Below are positions 24,085-33,267 of a stretch of 64,000 bases of DNA, in pieces. Within the stretch, counting starts at the first letter, position 1. Every line of letters starts with the position of its first letter. The notes under the pieces are model-generated. The model had not been told where the DNA came from. It was given only the letters and a program-made list of their open reading frames with translations, and searched no databases. Source of the stretch: Croceibacterium_B sp963783195 (GTDB taxonomy: Bacteria > Pseudomonadota > Alphaproteobacteria > Sphingomonadales > Sphingomonadaceae). The position numbers were made by a program, and so were the translations under genes. The stretch lies in NCBI GenBank assembly GCA_963783195.1, contig CAWAMV010000004.1, positions 1,984,001 through 2,048,000 of the forward strand, in the 5' to 3' direction.

Positions 24085-24102
24085 ACGTCACGAGCCTGTC
24101 AT
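24085..24102 (+). promoter_or_regulatory. Pho box upstream of phoB
   Basis: ACGTCAC (24085-24091), GAGC, CTGTCAT (24096-24102) forms a PhoB site whose second half is a perfect CTGTCAT. AATC and CTGCTGT follow, possibly a third half-site at the same 11-base period. It lies 22 bases before the phoB start codon, so phoB is probably autoregulated apart from the pst operon. Confidence 0.7.
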
Positions 24103-24124
24103 AATCCTGCTGTCTTAGGCAGGC

Positions 24125-24814
24125 ATGACGAAGGCCAAGCTTCTTCTGGTCGAAGACGACGGCTCGCTCGCCGAGCTGCTCGAATATCGTTTCGAAAAAG
24201 AAGGATTCTCGGTCCGGACGACTGCCGACGGTGACGAAGCGATGGTCATGGCCGAGGAGGATACGCCCGATCTCGTCCTGCTGGATTGGATGATCGAAGG
24301 CACGAGCGGCATCGAAGTTTGCCGCCGACTGCGCCGGAACAAGTCCACGTCGGCGGTGCCGATAATCATGCTGACCGCACGGGAAGGCGAGGATGATCGA
24401 ATTCGCGGCCTTGAAACCGGGGCCGACGACTATGTTACCAAGCCGTTTTCGCCACGCGAGTTGATTGCGCGCGTCAACGCCGTGTTGCGGCGTGTCCGCC
24501 CGGCCTTGGCTGGCGAGGAGATCGAAGCGGGCGATCTGAAGCTCGACCCGGCGGCGCACCGTGTCATGCGCAACGGCGAGCCACTGAGGTTGGGTCCGAC
24601 CGAATATCGCCTGTTGGCCCATTTCATGCAGCACCCCCGGCGCGTGTTCTCACGCGCGCAACTGCTCAATTCGGTGTGGGGAACCGGCAGCGAGATCGAG
24701 GAACGCACGGTTGACGTGCACATTCGCAGGCTTCGCAAGGCGGTAGAGCAGCCCGGCAGCAAGGATCCCATCAGGACCGTCCGCTCTGCCGGCTACGCCT
24801 TCGAACCAGTCTAA
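24125..24814 (+). CDS. phoB: Phosphate regulon response regulator
   Basis: PhoB (229 residues) has a receiver domain (1-120) with acidic pocket LVEDDGSLAE, phosphorylatable Asp54 in LVLLDWMIEG, and the T/K positions in MLTAREGEDD and VTKPFSPREL. An OmpR-type winged-helix domain follows (about 130-225), with GPTEYRLLAHFMQHPRRVFS and EERTVDVHIRRLRKAVEQPG. It receives phosphate from PhoR and activates Pho-box promoters such as the two sites found here. Its end overlaps tail to tail by 4 bases with the AmpG-like gene on the other strand. Confidence 0.95.
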   Translation: MTKAKLLLVEDDGSLAELLEYRFEKEGFSVRTTADGDEAMVMAEEDTPDLVLLDWMIEGTSGIEVCRRLRRNKSTSAVPIIMLTAREGEDDRIRGLETGADDYVTKPFSPRELIARVNAVLRRVRPALAGEEIEAGDLKLDPAAHRVMRNGEPLRLGPTEYRLLAHFMQHPRRVFSRAQLLNSVWGTGSEIEERTVDVHIRRLRKAVEQPGSKDPIRTVRSAGYAFEPV

Positions 24815-26155
24815 TTTTCCGCTGGGCCGGCACCAACGCCGTGATGCGTCGCCCGGTCCACCTCGGATGAAGCCTCGCCGCGCTTGAGCAACAGCGTGCT
24901 GAGCGAGGCGAGCACCATGATCCCACCGATCGAATAGAACATCAGTTGTGGATCGACCGTATTCATCGCCGCGACAATACCTGCGCCGATCGGCCGGCCG
25001 AAGTTTCCAAGAGCCATGTAGATGGTGAACTGCGTTGCCGCGACTGACGGCGAGCACACCTGCATTGCCAGTGGAATCATCGCGATAGCGATGAAAATGC
25101 CAAACATGTCGATGCCCCAAATGAGAGCATAAAGAATCACGGGGCTGCTCCACAAATGCGGCAGCAATCCCACGCCCAGCAGAAGCAGCGCCATCAACGC
25201 GAACATAATCCCGAGCACCCGGCGTTTTCCGAGTTTGGCTGTCAGCCAACCACCCAGCAGCAGTCCGACTATGCCGGAAGCGAGGGCGCTGAGCGAAGAG
25301 ATGGTCGTGTACTGGCTCGTCGAATAGCCGACATAATTCGTCGCCAGGACGGGATTGAACACGTCGTAGATAGCGGCCGGAACGCTGCGCATCAAAAGGA
25401 AGGGAACGATGATGAGGCTTGCCGGAGCGATCATGGCCTTGAAGCTCTGCTTGAGAAGTGGCCACCAGGCGTCGATCTTGATTTCGAGATTGCGTGGATG
25501 GGCCCTGCCCTCGGTCCAGGGGAGTCGTCGTTCGTTCGGCCGCTCCGTCAGAAAGATCGCGAACAGGACCCCCACCAGCAAAAAACTGGCCGCTGCAAAG
25601 AATGCCGCCTGGGCTCCAAAGTTCTGGAACAGGTACCCGCCGGTCGCCGTCGCACCGGAGATGCCGAGAGTTCTGGGCCCCGAACATGATGCCGCCGGCT
25701 TTCGCCTGTTCTTCCTCATTCATGATGTCGACCACGAGACTGTCGATCGAAACATCCTGAAAAGTCGTCGCCGCGCTGACGACGAATGCGATGGCCGACA
25801 GGACGGCGGTTTCGGTCGGCAGCGGATTTATCATGGCGGCTGCCAGCAGGGTGAGGGCCATCGTTGATTGTGCGCCGATGATCCAGATACGCCGCCTGCC
25901 CATCGGCAGGAACGTGTACCGGTCCATCAGGAAGCCCTCGACGAATTTCAACGACCAGGGCAGACCGAAAGCGCCGACAACTGCCGCGATCTCGGTCGTG
26001 CCCGCTCCGTGGCTTGCCATGTACGCGGGCAGCGCGACGTAGAAGAGCCCCATGGGGACTCCCTCGAAAATATAGAAGACGAAGACCGTGGCGAGACGCA
26101 GGAACGGGTTTTCCGTCAGGGGGCGGAAAAAGCCCCGGTCGATTGCAGTCGCCAT
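24811..26155 (-). pseudogene. AmpG-like MFS transporter, single frameshift
   Basis: Two overlapping frames together encode one 12-helix transporter of about 447 residues. The first part (26155 to about 25674) reads FYIFEGVPMGLFYVALPAYM and LPWSLKFVEGFLMDRYTFLP, the loops typical of the AmpG/PAT branch, and FQDVSIDSLVVDIM. The second part, after a one-base shift at 25668-25674 (GAGTTCT on the plus strand), continues LGISGATATGGYLFQNFG to the C-terminus. Removing one T restores a continuous frame and gives GAGTCT, a GANTC site. Substrate is unknown; AmpG itself imports muropeptides. The break is probably a sequencing error rather than decay. The start could also be 21 codons upstream. Confidence 0.75.
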
Positions 26156-26271
26156 CCATGCTCCCCGCGATACGGGCGACCCTGCGCCTGTTGTGCGGGC
26201 GATTGGGGTGCGTGGCAAGCCGTCGTGCGGGACGGGGTGCCGGCTGCCTTACGACCGGGTGAAGAACATGC

Positions 26272-26899
26272 TTACACCAGCAGGAGTTCCGCCCCGATTC
26301 CCAGTGCAATGAGGATGAACACCGCACCGACGCCGCGGTCGATCCTGGTGCAAGTCTCCGGTCGGGTCATCATTTGGGCAAGCCGATTGCCGGCGACTAT
26401 GTAGAACTCCACCGACGGCAAGGTCGATTACGGTGCCGACCACGGTAAGCACTGCCAACTGCGGCAAGATTGGCCTCGTGGCGTCGACGAACGGCGGCAG
26501 GAGAGCGACGACGTAGACCAGTGCCTTGGGGTTTCCGATCGCCACGGCCATCCCGTCGCGAAAGGCGTGGCGCGAAGGCTTGCGGGCTTCGCTTTCACTT
26601 TTGCCCGCCCCCTCTCCGGCATGGAGCAGGGCCTGCACTCCGAGCCAGCCGATGTAGGCGATGCCGCCGAGCGCGAGGATGTCGAAAGCCAGGGGATAGA
26701 GCCTTGCCAGGGAGCCCAGGCCAAACGCGGCAAGTGCCCACCAGAACAGGTAGCCAACCTGCATTCCCAGCAGCGCGACCCAACCTGCGCGGGGGCCGCG
26801 CCAGATGGACTCGGTCATGACGAAGAGCATCGAAGGCCCGGGCACCACGCTGGTCAGCCCGGTCATCAACGCGAAGGCGAGGAGCAACTCGAGATTCAT
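26272..26899 (-). pseudogene. LysE/RhtB family amino-acid exporter, single frameshift
   Basis: The first 165 residues are a clear LysE translocator: FALMTGLTSVVPGPSMLFVM, then WVALLGMQVGYLFWWALAAF, a hydrophilic central loop, and GNPKALVYVVALLPPFVD. After GTVIDLAVGG the frame breaks at AGAACTC (26403-26409, plus strand). Dropping one base continues VYIVAGNRLAQMMTRPETCT to a final helix and a TAA at 26272, giving 208 residues, the normal family length. The corrected sequence contains GAGTCT. The break is at the same hexamer as in three other genes of this window, so an error is likely. The family exports amino acids or their analogues; the substrate is unknown. Confidence 0.75.
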
Positions 26900-26931
26900 C
26901 GCCGCGGCTCATGGCGCGGTAGCGCGCCGGG

Positions 26932-29900
26932 TCAATGGAAATCGCGGCTCGGCGGCAGCGGCAGGAGCTTGGGTAAGATGCGCACGTCGCGCGGATGGCC
27001 TTGATGAAAGCCGCATTCGCGATTGCCCGAGCCGGGCGGCTCCCACGGTTCGACGGCTTTATGGGGATCGTCCCTGGGGCCGAACTTCTGGGGCAGCGGG
27101 TTGTTGCAGTGGTCAGCCCGCGCGACCGGCGTCTTGATCAGGTCGTCGCTCAGGCGATGCAATTCGTGCGTCGCGTCGGCCATATGCTGGGCGATCACGT
27201 GGATCACCTCATCGTCGTATTCGACGCGTCCGCGCACTTCCATCAGGCGGCTGCCCATTACCACGCGGCGCTGCTTCTCCTTCAAATCAGGCCAGACCAC
27301 GAGATTGATGACGCCGGTCTCGTCCTCCAGCGTGATGAAGCACACGCCCTTGGCGCTCCCGGGCCGTTGCCGGATCAGGACCACGCCCGCGACGTGAACC
27401 AGGCTGCGGAACTTGCGTGCGCGCAAGTCGCAGGCGCGCACGAAGCCGCGCTCGGCCAGGCTGGCGCGCAGGAATGCCATCGGATGAGCCTTCAGGCTGA
27501 GCCGTGCGGTCTGGTAGTCGGCGACGACTTCTTCGCTGAGCGGCATGCGCGGCAGGTTCGTGAGGTGGCGTTCCACGCCCTCGTCCCGCTCGTCCGCTGC
27601 GCGGAACAGCGGCAGGTCCTCACCGCCGATCAGACTGCGAGCGTCCCACAACGCCTGCCGTCGGGGCAGGTTCAGCGAACCGAAGCAGTCGGCGCTGGCG
27701 AGCCGCTCGACATGCGCCGGCGACAACCCCGCCCGGTCGCGCAGTTCCGCCACGTCGCGGTAAGGTCCGTGTTCCTCGCGCTCTGCGACCAGTCTTGCTG
27801 CGACATGCTCCGGCAATCCATCGATCTGGCGCAGGCCGAGGCGCAGGGCGATGTGACGATCGAGGCGGCCCTGCTCGTCGCGCGATCCGGTTTCTCCAGC
27901 GCACAACTCTTCCAGAGTGCAGTCCCAGGCGCTGTGGTTCACATCGACCGGCAGAACCTCGACCCCGTGTTCGCGGGCGTCCCGCACGATCTGCGCCGGG
28001 GCATAGAAGCCCATCGGCTGCGAATTGAGCAAGGCGCACCCGAACGCTGCGGGGAAATGGCACTTCAGCCAGCTCGACACGTAAACGAGGTGCGCGAAGC
28101 TGGCCGCGTGGCTTTCGGGGAAACCGTATTCGCCGAACCCGCGAATCTGGTTGAAGCAACGCTGGGCGAAGTCGCGATCGTAGCCGCGACCGACCATGCG
28201 CTCGACCATCATGTCCTGCAGTTCGTCGACCATGCCGCGGCTGCGGAAGGTCGCCATGGCCTTGCGCAACCGGTTGGCCTCCACACTGGAGAACTTCGCT
28301 GCATCGAGCGCGATTTTCATCGCCTGTTCCTGGAAGATGGGTACGCCGAGTGTGCGCTCCAGAATGCTGGATAGTTCGTCGGGTGGGCCATGTTGCGGGG
28401 CGGGGGCGGGTATCTCGACCTTCTCCTCGCCCCGCCGCCGCTTGAGATATGGATGGACCATGTCGCCCTGGATCGGCCCAGGGCGGACGATGGCGACCTG
28501 GATGACGAGATCGTAGAACTCGCGCGGGCGCAAGCGGGGCAACATGTTCATCTGCGCCCTGCTTTCGACCTGGAAGACACCGAGGGAATCCCCCTTGCGC
28601 AGCATGGCATAGACTTCCGGGTCCTCGCGCGGGACGGTCGCGAGACTCAGGCTGCGGTCGTGGTGATCTTCCAGCAGATCGAGGCATTTCCGGATGCAGG
28701 TCAGCATGCCAAGCGCGAGCACATCGACCTTGAGAATGCCAAGCGCCTCGATGTCGTCCTTGTCCCATTCGATGAAACTGCGATCGGGCATCGCACCGTT
28801 GCCGATGGGGACGGTCTCGGTCAGCGGTCCGTCGGTAAGGATGAACCCGCCGACGTGCTGACTGAGATGGCGCGGCATGCCGATCATCTGCTCGGTCAGC
28901 TTGAGTACGCGCACGAGATGCGGATCGGTCGCGTCCATGCCGCTTTCTTCGACGTGCTTCTCGCCGATTTCCTTGCCCCATCCGCCCCACACGGTGCGAG
29001 CGAGCGCGCTGGTCACGTCTTCCGACAAGCCCATCGCCTTGCCGACCTCGCGGATTGCCATGCGGGGGCGATAGTGAATCACCGTGGCGCATAACCCTGC
29101 CCGCTGGCGGCCGTATCGACGATAGATGTACTGGATGACTTCCTCGCGCCGCTCGTGCTCGAAGTCCACGTCGATGTCGGGCGGTTCCTTGCGCTCTTCC
29201 GAAATGAAACGGTCGAACAGCAGGGCGTGCTTGGCCGGATCGACACTGGTGATGCCGAGGCAGTAGCAGACCGCCGAGTTCGCCGCCGAGCCGCGCCCCT
29301 GGCACAGGATCGGCGGTTCGACCTTGTGCCGCGCATAATCGACGATGTCCTTGATGGTCAGGAAATAGCGCGCGAGGTCGAGCTTGCCGATCAGCGCCAG
29401 CTCGCGTTCGAGCGTCGTGCGAACCGAGTCCGGCAAGCCATGGGGATAGCGCCATTCCGCCCCTTTCCAGGTTTCGCTTTCGAGGAAAGCCTGCGGGGTC
29501 TGGCCGTTTGGATAGATCTCTTCCGGGTAATCGTAGCGCAGTTCGTCGAGGCTGAAGCGGCAGGCATCGGCCACCTCGCGCGCGGCGGCGATGGCCTGCG
29601 GCCAACGCTGGAACAGGCGGATCATTTCCGCCGGACTTTTCAGGTGACGTTCGGCGTTGGCGTGGAGCAGGTGGCCGGCCTTGGCCACGGTTGTCTTATG
29701 GCGGATCGCAGTCATGACGTCCTGCAGCGGACGTCGTTCGGGGGCGTGGTAATGCACGTCGTTGGTGGCGAGCAGTGCAAGGCCGTTGGCGCGCGCCAGC
29801 GCCTCGAGCCGATCGATCCGCGCGATATCATCGCCGGTGTAGAGATAGTTTGCGGCAATGTGCCGCAGGGTCGGGAGCCCAGTGCGCAAGTGCGGCAGGA

Positions 29901-30471
29901 GCTGGCCGAACGGCGCCTCCGCCGGGGTGTGAATCGGTTCGCCGTCGAGGCCGACGACGTTGCCCGCCCAGCCCGGCACGCAGAACCGCGCATCGATATC
30001 CGCCGGAGGAATCAGGATAAGCTGCACGCCCTCGCAATGCTGGGACAGCATCTGCAGCGATATCTCGCAGGCGCCCTTGTCCTGCCATGTGCCGTCGAGC
30101 CTGGCCATGCGGCCGGCGGAGATCAGGCGGCAAAGACGACCATAGGCGGCACGATCTGTTGGGTAGGCCAGGAAGTCCAGCCCCTCGATCGTCTCGATCC
30201 GGCAGCCGATGAGGGGTGTCATCCGCAGCGTTTTCGTCTCGGTATGGATGCGCACCACGCCGGCCATGGAGTTGGCATCGGCGATGCCGAGCGCATCGTA
30301 ACCCAGTGCGTGGGCAGCCAGGACGAGGTCGACCGCGTCCGACGCCCCGCGCAGGAAGCTGAAGTTGCTGACCAGCCCGAGCTCGACGAACGGAGCGCGG
30401 GGGGGCGGTTCTATACCAACTGGATCGAGTTCGATCCGGCGCTTGTCGGGGGTTGTGGAGGCCTCCGGCAC
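26932..30471 (-). CDS. dnaE2: Error-prone DNA polymerase DnaE2
   Basis: DnaE2 (1179 residues from GTG at 30471) is the SOS-induced C-family polymerase that extends past lesions together with ImuA and ImuB. An N-terminal PHP domain (FVELGLVSNFSFLRGASDAV, LGYDALGIADANSMAG) precedes the polymerase palm with the catalytic acidic motif PPDIDVDFEHERREEVIQYI, then GLCATVIHYRPRMAIREVGK, a helix-hairpin-helix and an OB fold (about 1000-1080). The start follows the corrected udgX stop by one base (TGA-T-GTG); the longer frame upstream is udgX read out of phase. It is the last gene of the operon radical SAM-udgX-dnaE2 with a LexA box in front. Confidence 0.93.
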   Translation of the reverse strand: MPEASTTPDKRRIELDPVGIEPPPRAPFVELGLVSNFSFLRGASDAVDLVLAAHALGYDALGIADANSMAGVVRIHTETKTLRMTPLIGCRIETIEGLDFLAYPTDRAAYGRLCRLISAGRMARLDGTWQDKGACEISLQMLSQHCEGVQLILIPPADIDARFCVPGWAGNVVGLDGEPIHTPAEAPFGQLLPHLRTGLPTLRHIAANYLYTGDDIARIDRLEALARANGLALLATNDVHYHAPERRPLQDVMTAIRHKTTVAKAGHLLHANAERHLKSPAEMIRLFQRWPQAIAAAREVADACRFSLDELRYDYPEEIYPNGQTPQAFLESETWKGAEWRYPHGLPDSVRTTLERELALIGKLDLARYFLTIKDIVDYARHKVEPPILCQGRGSAANSAVCYCLGITSVDPAKHALLFDRFISEERKEPPDIDVDFEHERREEVIQYIYRRYGRQRAGLCATVIHYRPRMAIREVGKAMGLSEDVTSALARTVWGGWGKEIGEKHVEESGMDATDPHLVRVLKLTEQMIGMPRHLSQHVGGFILTDGPLTETVPIGNGAMPDRSFIEWDKDDIEALGILKVDVLALGMLTCIRKCLDLLEDHHDRSLSLATVPREDPEVYAMLRKGDSLGVFQVESRAQMNMLPRLRPREFYDLVIQVAIVRPGPIQGDMVHPYLKRRRGEEKVEIPAPAPQHGPPDELSSILERTLGVPIFQEQAMKIALDAAKFSSVEANRLRKAMATFRSRGMVDELQDMMVERMVGRGYDRDFAQRCFNQIRGFGEYGFPESHAASFAHLVYVSSWLKCHFPAAFGCALLNSQPMGFYAPAQIVRDAREHGVEVLPVDVNHSAWDCTLEELCAGETGSRDEQGRLDRHIALRLGLRQIDGLPEHVAARLVAEREEHGPYRDVAELRDRAGLSPAHVERLASADCFGSLNLPRRQALWDARSLIGGEDLPLFRAADERDEGVERHLTNLPRMPLSEEVVADYQTARLSLKAHPMAFLRASLAERGFVRACDLRARKFRSLVHVAGVVLIRQRPGSAKGVCFITLEDETGVINLVVWPDLKEKQRRVVMGSRLMEVRGRVEYDDEVIHVIAQHMADATHELHRLSDDLIKTPVARADHCNNPLPQKFGPRDDPHKAVEPWEPPGSGNRECGFHQGHPRDVRILPKLLPLPPSRDFH

Positions 30472-30472
30472 A

Positions 30473-31913
30473 TCAACCTGCCAGCTCCGCGAGGCGCTCC
30501 GCCACCGCCGCCAGATCGGCGGCAAACAGACGTTGCTGCGCCCCCTTGGCCTCGCCATCGAGCCGCAGAAGATAGCTCGGGTGCGCGGTGACCCACAACT
30601 CGCTGCCGTCGTCGAGCGCGATCGGTTCGCCACGAGTTCTTGCTGATGCTGACCGTCTTGCCGAGCATCGCGCGGGCTGCGCTGGCGCCCAGCGCCAACA
30701 CCACCTTGGGCTTGATTATTTCGCGTTCGCTCTCGAGCCACCAGCGGCAGGTGTCGATTTCCTTCGCGGTGGGCGACTGGTGCAGCCGCCGCTTGCCACG
30801 CTGAACGAACTTGAAATGCTTGACCGCGTTTGTGACGTAGGTCTCGTGCCGGTCAATTCCGGCCGCGATCAGATAGCGATCGAGCAATTGCCCGGCCGGG
30901 CCCACAAAAGGCTTGCCGGCCAGATCCTCCTGGTCGCCTGGCTGCTCGCCAACGACCATCAGCCTGGAGCGCTTGAGCCCCTCGCCCGGCACCGCCTGGT
31001 TCTCGAGGTAGCCGATTGGGCAGCGCCGGCACTTGTGGATCGCCCGTCCGATTGCTGCCAACGATCCTGGTCGCTCCGCTTCTTCGATTGCACCTGCTTC
31101 CACCATTGCAGCCTCGCGTTCTTGCGCCCCGGCGACCAGCTCGGGGATGAGGGCCGCCTCGGGCATGTTCTTCCAGTATTTGCGGGGCATCTCCTTGAGC
31201 ATGGCCCCGATCTTCAAACGCGCGGGATTGAAGATCGATGCGTAATATTTGCGCCAGAGGTCCTCCATGGGATCGCCCGTGGGCGCATCGCTGCGCTGGG
31301 CGGGCGGGCCCTCCTCCAGCACAGTGCCATCCCAGTGCAATGAGCCCTTCGGCGTCAAAATCGACCACTTCATGTTGGCGAAACGCCGCACGAAGAACCC
31401 CGCATTTGTGCGCAGGATGTGATGCTCGGGCTCGAACCAGGCGACGAAGTGCTCGGGCACATCCTCAGCGCCGGTTTCGACCAGGCGAAAACGAACGAAG
31501 GCGCGCATCTTGTGGATGTCGCGCCGTACGGTGCGGGCCAGGTCATCGAGCCGGCGCACGTCCGGATCGGCCCGGTCCTCCAGCGCGCGCGGATTGAACT
31601 GCAGACGCCAGAGCAGGCGATAGAGCAGCGCAAACCGCTCCGGGTCCGCATGGCAGATTGCAATCTTGGCCAGTTGCACGAACTGACGACTCGCCCGCAC
31701 GAGGGGGGAATCTGGCCCAGGCACCGGCAGGCGGCGGTCGCCATGGCTAAACAGGCTGCCCGATGCGCCCGGCTCCACCCATGCCACGCGATCGGGCGGC
31801 ACGTCACATTGCACCAACCATCGCGCCCGCTCACGCCAAAAGTCGAAATCGTCCGGCCCTGTCAGGTTGACGACGTAGTAAGTCCCGAGCTTGACGTGTT
31901 GGAGAGCCGTCAT
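30473..31913 (-). pseudogene. udgX: DUF4130-UdgX fusion (uracil-DNA binding enzyme), single frameshift
   Basis: Restored, this is a 479-residue protein: an N-terminal DUF4130 domain (about 1-235) joined to a UdgX-type uracil-DNA glycosylase domain (about 270-470). The UDG motif A is MVVGEQPGDQEDLAGKPFVG, and the UdgX-specific loop is KRRLH in QRGKRRLHQSP, whose His in characterised UdgX bonds covalently to the uracil site. After ARAMLGKTVSISK the frame breaks at GAGTTCT (30634-30640 on the plus strand). Removing one T gives TRGEPIALDDGSELWVTAHP-SYLLRL to a TGA at 30473. The corrected site is GAGTCT. The start overlaps the radical SAM gene as ATGA. The break is probably an error in the sequence. 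Confidence 0.82.
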
Positions 31914-33154
31914 GCCGCGAACAGTTCCAGTTGCTCCTGCTTTGGCGCCAGCAGCGCGCGCAAGTCGGCGCGATCGGTCAGGGTGACAGGGCGCCAGTCC
32001 GCGGTGACGAGAAACGGCCGCACCTTGGCGACAGAGACGGTCAACTTCGCCACGTCGTCAAGCCGCAGCGTCCGGTGTCGCCGGCTGGCGATAATCTGAT
32101 TGACCGCCCGTACCCCCAGTCCCGGCACCCGCAGCAGAGCCTCGCGCGGGGCGCGGTTGACATCCACCGGGAAGCGGTCGCGGAACTTGAGCGCCCACGC
32201 CAGCTTGGGATCGATGTCGAGCGGCAGATTGCCGTCAGCCTCGGTCGCCTGCATCACCTCGCCCGGCTGATAGCCGTAGAACCGCATCAGCCAGTCCGAC
32301 TGGTAGAGCCGATGCTCGCGAACCAGCGGCGGGCGCTTCAGCGGCAAAACGGCGCTGGCATCGGGGATCGGCGAGAAGGCGCTGTAATAGACCCGCCGCA
32401 ACCCGAAGCGGTCGTAAAGCCGGCTCGCCTTGCCCACGATGTCGGCATCCGTCGCGCTATCTGCCCCCACGATCATCTGCGTCGACTGTCCGGCAGGCGC
32501 GAAACGGGGAGCATGCTTGAATCGCTTCTTCGCGTCCTTCGCTTCCACGATCGCCATCTTGAGGCCGCCCATCTGCCCTTCGATCACCTGCGCGTTCTTG
32601 TCGGGCGCGAGACGGGTCAACCCCGCGTCGGTCGGTAGCTCGACGTTGATTGAAACCCGGTCGGCATAGAGCCCGGCCTGGTGGACCAGCTCGGCATCGG
32701 CCTCGGGGATGGACTTCAAATGGATGTAGCCGCGGAAATCGTGCTCTTCGCGCAGGATGCGCGCGGTCTCGATCAACTGCTCCATCGTGTGGTTCGAGTT
32801 CTTCACGATGCCGGAGGAGAGAAACAGCCCCTCGATATAATTGCGGCGATAGAAGCTCAGCGTGAGGTCGACCACCTCCTGCGGTGTGAACCGGGCGCGG
32901 CGTACGTTCGAGCTCTTGCGATTGACGCAATAATGGCAGTCGAACACGCAGTAATTGGTCAGCAGAATCTTGAGCAGGGAGATACAGCGGCCGTCGGGCG
33001 CATAGGCATGGCAGATGCCCATCCCCTCGGTCGAACCGATCCCCTTGCCACCTTCGGAGTTACGCTTGCTTGTTCCCGAGGATGCGCACGAAGCATCGTA
33101 CTTCGCCGCGTCGGCAAGAATTCCGAGCTTCTCGATGATGCTGAGCTGACCCAT
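31910..33154 (-). CDS. Putative DNA modification/repair radical SAM protein
   Basis: The protein has 414 residues. The radical SAM cluster motif C-x3-C-x2-C is in NYCVFDCHYCVNRKSSNVRR. It is preceded by the conserved start LADAAKYDASCASSGTSKRN and followed by SSGIVKNSNHTMEQLI. A helix-hairpin-helix segment near the C-terminus reads VNRAPREALLRVPGLGVRAV-N-Q-I-I, typical of DNA binding. This family is almost always next to DUF4130-UdgX, as here; its reaction is unknown. The ATG at 33154 sits only three bases from a LexA box that covers its ribosome-binding site. Confidence 0.9.
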   Translation of the reverse strand: MGQLSIIEKLGILADAAKYDASCASSGTSKRNSEGGKGIGSTEGMGICHAYAPDGRCISLLKILLTNYCVFDCHYCVNRKSSNVRRARFTPQEVVDLTLSFYRRNYIEGLFLSSGIVKNSNHTMEQLIETARILREEHDFRGYIHLKSIPEADAELVHQAGLYADRVSINVELPTDAGLTRLAPDKNAQVIEGQMGGLKMAIVEAKDAKKRFKHAPRFAPAGQSTQMIVGADSATDADIVGKASRLYDRFGLRRVYYSAFSPIPDASAVLPLKRPPLVREHRLYQSDWLMRFYGYQPGEVMQATEADGNLPLDIDPKLAWALKFRDRFPVDVNRAPREALLRVPGLGVRAVNQIIASRRHRTLRLDDVAKLTVSVAKVRPFLVTADWRPVTLTDRADLRALLAPKQEQLELFAA

Positions 33155-33156
33155 CT

Positions 33157-33171
33157 GTTCCTTATATGTTC
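33157..33171 (-). promoter_or_regulatory. LexA box of the radical SAM-udgX-dnaE2 operon
   Basis: GTTC-CTTATAT-GTTC (plus strand) is a perfect alphaproteobacterial LexA operator, GTTC-N7-GTTC. Read on the gene's strand it is GAACATATAAGGAAC and ends three bases before the ATG, so it overlaps both a TATAAG element and the AAGGA ribosome-binding site. LexA bound here would block the operon until DNA damage. Confidence 0.88.
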
Positions 33172-33267
33172 TCCTTTCGGATTCGCAAAGAGTGATTGCG
33201 ACAAAATGACATATGGACGACGCCGCACGCGGCTGACATCATCGCCCGCGGGGCTTGGGAGAGGCCG

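Noticed and set aside
28512..28530. A fifth AGAACTC indel in dnaE2
   Set aside because: The same heptamer occurs here (GTAGAACTCGCG), but the frame is intact and encodes the conserved R-E-F-Y-D-L-V, so this one is genuine sequence.
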